A DNA stretch of 8,033 nucleotides from Anaerolineales bacterium (GTDB lineage: Bacteria > Chloroflexota > Anaerolineae > Anaerolineales > UBA11657): positions 1 to 8,033 of the forward strand of contig CANNEJ010000058.1 of the NCBI GenBank assembly GCA_947503585.1. The letters are read 5' to 3'. The notes beneath the pieces are model-generated. The model had not been told where the DNA came from. It saw only the letters and a program-made list of their open reading frames with translations, and did not search any database. The position numbers and the translations under genes were made by a program. Of the stretch, positions 1-6,200 are shown piece after piece (the stretch's first letter is position 1; each line of letters starts with the position of its first letter).

Positions 1-159
1 GGCTTAAACAGGCTTGAACCGCTGCCCCCATCGTCAAGTTCGCCCCCAAACTGCCGATTACTACCTTGGCGCATATTAGGTCAGCACCCCGGATGGGTGC
101 GGCTGCGTTGCATTAACTATTTATTGTTGCATATCGGTAAGTCGAACGGAGTATTTATT
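1..159 (+). other. upstream region of the first small gene
   Basis: No recognisable gene. One forward frame is open from the window edge into the small gene downstream, but its translation (rich in Pro, Ser, Leu and Arg) does not look like protein, so I treat it as non-coding. Bases 84-100 form a small hairpin, GCACCC / GGGTGC with a 5-base loop. From about 108 to 160 the DNA becomes clearly AT-rich against a GC-rich background, which suits a promoter or leader. TTGCAT at 108-113 resembles a -35 box, but no good -10 box sits at the right spacing, so no promoter is called. Confidence 0.35.
145..151 (+). promoter_or_regulatory. ribosome binding site deciding a TTG start
   Basis: AACGGAG ends 8 bases before TTG at 160-162. 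This is good Shine-Dalgarno spacing and is the reason for choosing the TTG over the in-frame GTG at 97, which lies inside a hairpin arm and has no purine-rich site at the right distance. Confidence 0.5.
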
Positions 160-402
160 TTGGAGCACACAGCCTCTATCGCAGCGCCAGACGGCGCGGC
201 ACCTGCCGCAGCCAAGAGCGCGACCTTTGGGAACGCAACCAAGGACCGCACGCTGGTGGCGTTGACAAGCAACGAGGTAAAGCTGATCAAGCGCTTGCGC
301 GGGTTAGACCAGGCGCAGTATCTGATGGTTGTCTCTGTGGATCGCAGTGGGCCGGTGGCGGTGGCGCTGCTGGGCAGTGCGCAGCTTGAGAAGCTGGGCT
401 AA
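160..402 (+). CDS. hypothetical small protein, 80 aa
   Basis: I do not recognise this family. The protein from the TTG start is 80 residues. It has an Ala/Pro-rich, low-complexity N-terminal third (about residues 4-25), then a more protein-like part with a charged segment (LTSNEVKLIKRLRGLDQ) and a short hydrophobic beta-like stretch (YLMVVSVD) before ending in SAQLEKLG. There is no signal peptide, membrane helix or cysteine. The stop is TAA at 400-402. It is separated by 340 structured non-coding bases from the large secreted-protein gene downstream, so co-transcription is possible but not shown. The frame is open upstream to the window edge, so a longer protein cannot be excluded, although the AT-rich stretch and the Shine-Dalgarno at 145-151 argue for this start. 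It could be a small regulator or a spurious ORF. Confidence 0.45.
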   Translation: MEHTASIAAPDGAAPAAAKSATFGNATKDRTLVALTSNEVKLIKRLRGLDQAQYLMVVSVDRSGPVAVALLGSAQLEKLG

Positions 403-558
403 GGGCACTGATGGCATACGTGGCAATCAGTGACTCCTTGCTCTTGCGCACGCCGGGAGCAAGTGCGGTGATAGGACGGCACGCCGATGGCGGCATGCAA
501 GCTGAGTATGGCAGTAGTGGCCCGCCGGGAGAACTCCCGACGCCAGCCCCGAGTGGCG

Positions 559-579
559 GCCGCAACGGATCGTTGCGGC
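559..579 (+). promoter_or_regulatory. 9-bp perfect hairpin in the leader
   Basis: GCCGCAACG at 559-567 and its exact reverse complement at 571-579 flank a GAT loop. It is the tightest stem of the series. No T-run follows, so it does not look like an intrinsic terminator. Confidence 0.5.
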
Positions 580-619
580 AATCAGCTCCCGGCATCGGCC
601 ACGCATTACAAGCAAGCGG

Positions 620-665
620 ACATTCCGGCAACGCAAGGGACGCAGCCGGAATGTATGAAGTTTTT
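620..665 (+). terminator. 10-bp hairpin followed by a short T-run; possible terminator or attenuator
   Basis: ACATTCCGGC (620-629) and GCCGGAATGT (645-654) pair perfectly around a 15-base loop that contains ACGCA twice. TTTTT follows at 661-665, six bases past the stem. The gap and the short U-tract make it a weak intrinsic terminator at best. Lying upstream of a large gene, it could act as an attenuator. Confidence 0.35.
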
Positions 666-670
666 AAGCC

Positions 671-701
671 CCGGCTTAGCACTCCAACCAGTGCTTGCCG
701 G
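671..701 (+). promoter_or_regulatory. composite hairpin just upstream of the start region
   Basis: An outer stem CCGGC (671-675)/GCCGG (697-701) and an inner stem AGCACT (678-683)/AGTGCT (690-695) are joined by a small TT/T internal loop, giving 11 pairs around the loop CCAACC. It ends 26 bases before the Shine-Dalgarno of the next gene, close enough to affect translation if it is in the mRNA leader. Confidence 0.4.
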
Positions 702-727
702 AACCAGATTAATCGTTGAGAACACAC

Positions 728-734
728 GGAGGAG
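728..734 (+). promoter_or_regulatory. strong ribosome binding site (GGAGGAG)
   Basis: GGAGGAG ends 8 bases before ATG at 743-745 and fixes that ATG as the start. An in-frame TTG at 716 lies upstream of this site and would place the Shine-Dalgarno inside the coding region. Confidence 0.85.
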
Positions 735-742
735 TGGTTACT

Positions 743-3163
743 ATGAGTAAATCGACATCGATACTCCCACGTGCACTAGCAGACGGAATGCAGTTTGCAT
801 TCCTGGGCGTACTTGCGCTGGCAGTTTTGCTTGCGCCGGTTACGGCCATCCCATTTGCGTTGCACGCCCCTACGACCGCGGCTCTGGCCGCACCGGCTGG
901 AGTCCTGACGGACTATGCCGCCCGCCTGACCGGCGCCGCCAAGGCAGCGCCTGCTGAAGCGCAGACACTGCGCGATGCCACTGCGGCGCCACAGCGCGGC
1001 GACGACTACCAGTGGCACCCGGCAGTGCTGACAAATGTACCGGCAACCGGCACCGTCTACGTGTCGCAATCTGCCGGCTTCACGCAGCTGGCGGAAGGCA
1101 ACGGGCCCGACACCTATTCGATTGTGCTTTCTAAGGCACCCACCAGCCTCGTCTCCATTTCCGTTAGAGAATTGTCCAGCCAAATTGAGGTAAGCACAGA
1201 CACCACCACCTATTCAACATCACTTGACCTGTTGTTTACATCGTCCAATTGGTTCGTGGCGCAAACCATTAACCTGCGGGCGGTGAACGACGCGGTATAC
1301 GAGGGCAAACACTACGCAACCGTCACGCACACTGTGTATTCACTGGATACCCAGTACCAGGGCATAGAAGCTGCCAGTGTTACGGCCGGCATAGATGACA
1401 ACGACAACGGGCTTGAAATTAGCCAAAGCGGCCGCTCCACGGATATCAGCGAGAGCAATCTTGCTGGCGACACGTTCACCGTCCGGCTTTCAACCCAGCC
1501 CACCGGCCCGGTGACTGTGACAGCATTTGCAAACAGCCAGGCTTACGTGCGCACCAGCGCGGCAGCCGTTCTGGCGCCTGTGAGCACCACGTCGCTCGCA
1601 TTCACCTCTGCCAACTGGAACACACCGCAGACGGTGTATGTGTCCGCCAGCGACGACTCCACCAATGAGGGCACCCACACTGCATCGATTACTTTCGCGT
1701 CGGACAGTGCTGACAGGTTCTATGACACGGACGGCTTGTTTAGCGGAGTGGCGATCAGTAGCTTTTCCGCTTCCACCGTAGTCACAAATATTGTGGACAA
1801 TGCCTACAGCGTGGCAACCAGCACGACGGCCCGCTCAATCACAGCCAATATCACAGACAACGACGGTAAGGTGGTGCTTGAACAAAGCGCCGGCCGAACC
1901 TTCGTAAAAGAAGGCGCGCCGTCCGGGGACACCTACACCCTGCAGCTGGCCAGCCAGCCCACAGACGCCGTGAGCATCACGCTGGCGGTCAGCCCATACA
2001 CGGCTCCAACAGCGCAAGCACAGGTGCTAGTGAGCCCGACAAGCCTCACCTTCACCCCGAATAACTGGAATGTGCCGCAGGTGGTAACTGTGCGGGCGGT
2101 GGACGATTTGACCCTAGAAGGTGCGCACACCGTAACAATCACCCACATGATTCGGAGTACCTCCGGCACCAACAGTTCGGTTACAGCGGACGCAAACTTC
2201 CATCTCACCGCGATCGAATCGTTCACGGTGACTATCCTGGACAATGATACGGCCAACCGTGGCGGTGCAGATTTCGACGGCGATGGCAGGGCGGATATCG
2301 CGATCTACCGGCCCAATACAGCCCAATGGATCTACCGCCAATCCAGCAACATCGTTGTTGAATCGACCACCTGGGGCCTTGCCGGCGGGACGGATATCCC
2401 GGTCAATGGCGACTTTGATGGCGACGGCTTCTCAGATCCGGGCGTTTACAGGCCCAGCACGGCGCAGTGGTTTGTGAAAGGCTCGCTGAACAACGACTTC
2501 AGTGTCATCACCTGGGGTCTGGCGGGCGGCGCAGATGTGCCGGTGCCGGCAGACTACGACGGCGACGGCGCCACAGACCGGGCGATTTTCCGCCCCTCCA
2601 CGGCGCAATGGATCATCCGTAAGTCATCCACTGGCACGGCACAGGTGGAAACCTGGGGCGTGCAGTTGACAGCCGGCGAGGTGCCGGTGCCCGGCGACTA
2701 TGACGGTGACACGATGGCGGACGTTGCAATCTATCGCCGCTCCACAGCGCAGTGGATTGTGAAGCGCTCCAGTGACGGGGCAACCGCGGTGAACACCTGG
2801 GGCGAAGCCGGCGGCGCGGACATCCCGGTAGTGGCAGATATGGACGGCGACAAGCGGGCGGACCGCGTGGTGTACCGGCCATCAACCTCACAATGGTTCT
2901 CTTCTCTGTCGAACGGCGGCACTTCCGTGCTGACGTGGGGTGCGGCTGGCACTACGGATGTGCCAGTGGTGGCGGATTTTGACCGCGACGGCAAGAGCGA
3001 CCCGGCGGTCTTCCGGATCTCCACCGGTCAATGGTTTGTGAAGCTGTCTGGCTTTGCAGATGGCGACTATCGTCAGGCGTTGGTGATCACCTGGGCGGCG
3101 GCCGGAAGTATCGACTACCCGCTGCCAGCGCCAGACTCAGATGGCAATGTGGTGCCCAATTAG
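743..3163 (+). CDS. secreted Calx-beta-like / six-repeat propeller protein, 806 aa
   Basis: An exported, probably calcium-binding adhesive or ligand-binding protein. The N-terminus (about 1-50) has a basic start and a hydrophobic core at 18-31, with possible signal peptidase sites after VTA (35) or ALA (49). Three Calx-beta-like domains follow at about 105-222, 223-375 and 376-503. Each shows the family pattern: an acidic E-G/E-S stretch, DTYT(L/V)xL, xxQPT, L-F-T-xx-NW, P-Q-T-V, E-G-x-H and a closing DND-type end. Residues 509-795 are six tandem ~47-residue repeats of the form DxDGDGxxDxAxYRPSTAQW...TWGxAGxxDxPV, a VCBS/FG-GAP-type beta-propeller repeat whose DxDGDG loop binds calcium in known relatives. 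The last 11 residues (APDSDGNVVPN) are too short for another blade. There are no cysteines, catalytic domain, sorting signal or C-terminal membrane helix. The loops decay in repeats 4-6 (DGDTMAD, DGDKRAD, DRDGKSD). It has the same chassis as the gene downstream. Molecular function is inferred. Confidence 0.85.
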   Translation: MSKSTSILPRALADGMQFAFLGVLALAVLLAPVTAIPFALHAPTTAALAAPAGVLTDYAARLTGAAKAAPAEAQTLRDATAAPQRGDDYQWHPAVLTNVPATGTVYVSQSAGFTQLAEGNGPDTYSIVLSKAPTSLVSISVRELSSQIEVSTDTTTYSTSLDLLFTSSNWFVAQTINLRAVNDAVYEGKHYATVTHTVYSLDTQYQGIEAASVTAGIDDNDNGLEISQSGRSTDISESNLAGDTFTVRLSTQPTGPVTVTAFANSQAYVRTSAAAVLAPVSTTSLAFTSANWNTPQTVYVSASDDSTNEGTHTASITFASDSADRFYDTDGLFSGVAISSFSASTVVTNIVDNAYSVATSTTARSITANITDNDGKVVLEQSAGRTFVKEGAPSGDTYTLQLASQPTDAVSITLAVSPYTAPTAQAQVLVSPTSLTFTPNNWNVPQVVTVRAVDDLTLEGAHTVTITHMIRSTSGTNSSVTADANFHLTAIESFTVTILDNDTANRGGADFDGDGRADIAIYRPNTAQWIYRQSSNIVVESTTWGLAGGTDIPVNGDFDGDGFSDPGVYRPSTAQWFVKGSLNNDFSVITWGLAGGADVPVPADYDGDGATDRAIFRPSTAQWIIRKSSTGTAQVETWGVQLTAGEVPVPGDYDGDTMADVAIYRRSTAQWIVKRSSDGATAVNTWGEAGGADIPVVADMDGDKRADRVVYRPSTSQWFSSLSNGGTSVLTWGAAGTTDVPVVADFDRDGKSDPAVFRISTGQWFVKLSGFADGDYRQALVITWAAAGSIDYPLPAPDSDGNVVPN
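2267..3127 (+). repeat. six tandem ~141-bp propeller-encoding repeats
   Basis: Repeat units begin near 2267, 2408, 2549, 2693, 2834 and 2972, encoding 47, 47, 48, 47, 46 and 52 residues. The best conserved part is the YRPSTAQW segment followed by TWGxAGG and DxPV. Units 1-3 are most alike. The last carries a 5-6-residue insertion (FADGDYRQ) before its TW motif. Unit boundaries are set at the residue before DxDGDG and are conventional. Confidence 0.85.
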
Positions 3164-3177
3164 CGCAACAGTTGAGA

Positions 3178-3205
3178 GCGCCGGAACCTTGCGGGGTTCC
3201 GGCGC
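3178..3205 (+). terminator. 11-bp perfect hairpin between the two large genes, no T-run
   Basis: GCGCCGGAACC (3178-3188) and GGTTCCGGCGC (3195-3205) pair perfectly around TTGCGG. It starts 15 bases after the stop codon. The sequence after it (ACCCAGCAAG) has no T-run, so it is not a standard Rho-independent terminator. It may be a partial terminator, or an RNA-stabilising stem that protects the upstream message and sets different levels of the two proteins. Confidence 0.5.
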
Positions 3206-3263
3206 ACCCAGCAAGTCAATCGTGAATGGTAATTCGAACCAAGACAGGAGCGTCCTTTCAGGG

Positions 3264-3270
3264 AAAGGAG
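3264..3270 (+). promoter_or_regulatory. ribosome binding site (AAAGGAG) deciding the start
   Basis: AAAGGAG ends 9 bases before ATG at 3280-3282. An in-frame ATG at 3226 has no such site and would add 18 residues in front of an otherwise normal signal peptide, so 3280 is preferred. Confidence 0.85.
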
Positions 3271-3279
3271 ACTAAGATC

Positions 3280-6200
3280 ATGATCAATAATTCAAAAACT
3301 CAATTATCGGCCGCCAGCCGGCGGATCGCGCGCTGGGGCTTGCGCCTCCTGGCGGCACTGACACTCGCACTCGGGCTGACCACGGCCTTCGGCGCAGCCG
3401 TGCCGGCTTTCGCCGCGCCCGGCATCCCGGACCCGGGCCTAATCAACCTGCCCGGCATCAGTGGCATCTCCTACCCCGGGCACTCTGGTGCGCACCGCAC
3501 ACTGGTTTTGCTCGTGCAGTTTTCAGACCAGGCAAGTCTCGGCTCCACCGCGAATAGCTGGGTCCAAAAGTTCTTTGGGCCAACAGACAGCGTGAGCCAC
3601 TACCTCAAAGAGGTGTCGTACAACGCGTTTAGCCTGTTTGGCGGAAACGAGAGCCACGGTTCTGAGAACGATGGTGTTATAGGCTGGCTGACAATTGCCG
3701 GCACGCACCCTTCGACCATGGCTGAGGTTCTGTTGAACCAAAGCAACAAGACCGCCGGTGGCGCAGCAGCCGAGTCGATCGTGACAAAGGCCATCAATGC
3801 TGCCGACGGCTACGTGAATTTCAATGACTACGACGGGAACGGCGACGGCATTCTGACCATCGGCGAACTGGAGCTGGTGGTTGTTGTGGCGGGTTATGAA
3901 GGCGAGTACGGCACCACATGCGGCACCACAGCCGGCAAGTATGTGTGGAACCACCGCTCCAGCCTGGCCACTGCTGTGACTGTGGACAGCACCAGCGTGG
4001 GCACCATGGGTTACATGATTGCCGGCGAGAAGCACTGCAGCGCGTCTGTGGCTGAACATGAGGCCACCATTGGCATCTTTGCCAAACTCATCGGCTACAA
4101 CATTGGCTACCCGTCCATGACCGACTCCGACAGCTCTGCCACGGTGCGCGGCTATGGCCTGGGCCAGTTCGACCTGATGGGCACCGGCTTCTTCAACCGC
4201 AAGCTGCCCAACACACCGGAAGGCATGTGCGCCGCAACATCGGTGGCCACCTGCGTAGCCGGCAATGTAAACAACTACAAAGGCTCTTCGCCGGCGCACC
4301 CGTCTGCGTTCCTCAAATGGTATATGAACTGGGTAACGCCGGAACGCATTTCCGGCAGCCAGACTGTGACACTGGCACAGGTGGAAACCTCCAAGCGTAT
4401 TGTGCAGATGCGGGAGAACCAGCAAGGGCTGGACTGGAACCGGGATGTAAGCATCTCGCGCCATGACGCCAGCAAGCAGTACGGCTGGGGCGAATACTTC
4501 CTGATGGAAAACCGCCAGCGCGTCGGCTACGACGCAGGCCTGCCCGGCTGCGGTGTGCTCATCTACTCTGTGGACGAGACAGTACCCAGCTCCGGCACGG
4601 TGGCCATGAATGACGAGGCGCACAAGCTGGTGGATTTGATCGAGGCAGACAACCTGGCGCAGCTGGACAACAGGTCCTCAGGGAACGAGGGCGACTCGAG
4701 TGACTTTTATCCGGGCGGTTCAGCCAACCGCACATTCAATAGCACCTCTTCGCCAAACAGCAACCTGTACGGCGGACGAGCCAGTGGCGTGAGCGTAACC
4801 AACATCACCAACCAGTGCCTCGCCACCATGTCTGCGGATGTGGCCGTGACAAATGAGGCCACGCTGCGCAAGGTTAGCCGCGAAGAGTCTGCGGGCAGCA
4901 CAATTGTGACCGAAGGCAGCAGCACGGGCTTGGACAGCATCCAGGTGTCAATCAACACCCAGCCGCTCTCGCAAGTTTCGGTTACTATCACCGACACATC
5001 TGCCACCCGCCAGATTCAGTTTGCCACCGGCACAGATGCGCAGATCAGCGCTGGCTACACGCTGGTGGTTACAAACACAGTCACCTTGTTCTTCAACGAC
5101 ACAAACTGGACTGTGCCGCAGCAGATAAATTTCTCGGCTGTAAACGACACCACAGCCGAGGGCGACCACAATGCAATCGTCACCTTTAAGGTCGAAAGCA
5201 GTGACCTGAACTTCAACGGCTTGCTGATGGACAAGATCCGCGTCAACATTGTGGACAACGACGCCGCCGTGCTGCTCACCAATACAGATGGCGGCATCGA
5301 TGTGAAGGAAGGCGACACAGTCGGCGACACCTTTACGCTGGTGCTGAAGACACAGCCCACCTCGCAGGTCTCGATCACAATGGGCACCAATTCACAGCTG
5401 ACGGTCTCGCCGGCCAGCCTGCTGTTCACCTCCAGCAACTACTCGTCGCCGCAGACAGTGACGATCAAGGCGGTGGACGACGCCGCGTTGGAAGGTAATC
5501 ACACCGGCTCAGTCACCTTTGCGGTGTCCAGCCTGGCCAACAACACCGTGGCGGATAGCAACTACAACGGTATTGGGATCATCGGTATTACCACGGGTGG
5601 GTCTGCCACGACCGCGATTTCGCGCGTCCGCGACAATGACACGCGCGTCACAATCGTGGAAACCGGCAATTCCACCAAGATGAAAGAGGGCGGCAGCGAC
5701 ACCTATACCTTGGTGCTCACGACGCAGCCCAGCGCTGATGTGAATGTGTCCATGACCGTCACCGGCCAGGATGTGGGGCTGTCGCCAGCCACGCTCACCT
5801 TCACTTCCGTAAACTATGCCGTGCCGCAAACCGTGACGGTGACCGGCTTCCGCGACAACTTTATCGAGGGCGCAGAAACCTTCAGCATCTCGCACCGCGC
5901 CTACAGCACGGATACAAACTACCAATTGCAAGGCAATGGTGCTACTACTGCCAGCCTTGACACCGTGGTTGTGCGGGTACTGGACCAGAACGGCGCCAGT
6001 AACGGCGCAGACTTTGACGGCGACGGCCGCGCGGACCATGCAGTGTACCGGTCTACTTCCGGGCAATGGTTTGTGCGCAACTCCACCACGGCCGCGGCCA
6101 GTGTGGTCACCTGGGGTGAGGCGCGGGCGGGTACGTCCCATGAGGTGCCCGTCACCGGAGACTATGACGGCGACGGCAAGGCGGACCACGCCCTCTACCG

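Larger units (their letters stand above)
403..742 (+). promoter_or_regulatory. structured non-coding leader with serial stem-loops
   Basis: This 340-base gap holds no convincing gene but is dense in inverted repeats. The perfect arms are: 406-412/426-432 (CACTGAT, 13-base loop), 437-443/457-463 (CTTGCTC, 13-base loop), 526-530/535-539 (CGGGA/TCCCG, 4-base loop), 559-567/571-579 (GCCGCAACG, 3-base loop), 620-629/645-654 (ACATTCCGGC, 15-base loop), and a composite hairpin at 671-701. They lie in series between the stop of the small gene and the Shine-Dalgarno of the next. A structured 5' UTR, an attenuator or a small RNA are all possible. I could not match it to a riboswitch class I know. Confidence 0.45.

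Noticed and set aside
97..159. GTG at 97 as start of the small gene
   Set aside because: The codon lies in a hairpin arm, has no suitable Shine-Dalgarno, and the added residues come from an AT-rich stretch unlike the rest of the gene.
600..660. c-di-GMP (GEMM) riboswitch-like words GGGACGCAGCC
   Set aside because: Only a short stretch resembles the consensus. The spacing, the second conserved strand and the tetraloop receptor are not present.
411..719. 102-codon + strand frame after the small gene
   Set aside because: It runs straight through the serial hairpins and is Gly/Pro/Ser/Ala-rich without motifs. Its ATG has only a weak AGGG upstream and begins inside an inverted-repeat arm. It cannot be fully excluded.
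3226..3279. ATG at 3226 as start of the 1211-residue protein
   Set aside because: There is no ribosome binding site in front of it. The AAAGGAG at 3264-3270 serves ATG 3280, which gives a normal signal peptide.
3316..3336. Twin-arginine export motif in SRRIARWGL
   Set aside because: It has the RR pair but lacks the hydrophobic residue normally two positions after it (Ala is there). A general Sec signal with a basic start explains it equally well.
4057..4071. HEATI (residues 260-264) as a zinc-binding motif
   Set aside because: It lacks the second His at the fifth position, and the framework (G-IFA before, G-x-P after) places the true zinc helix at 269-279.
3523..4623. 366-codon open frame on the - strand
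   Set aside because: It lies fully antisense to the well-supported M6-like domain. Its His/Ala/Val/Gly-rich translation is what the complementary strand of such coding DNA gives, and no ribosome binding site or family motif is visible.
5509..6189. 226-codon open frame on the - strand
   Set aside because: It is antisense to the Calx-beta and first propeller repeats. The translation has no recognisable domain and reflects the GC-rich codon pattern of the + strand gene.
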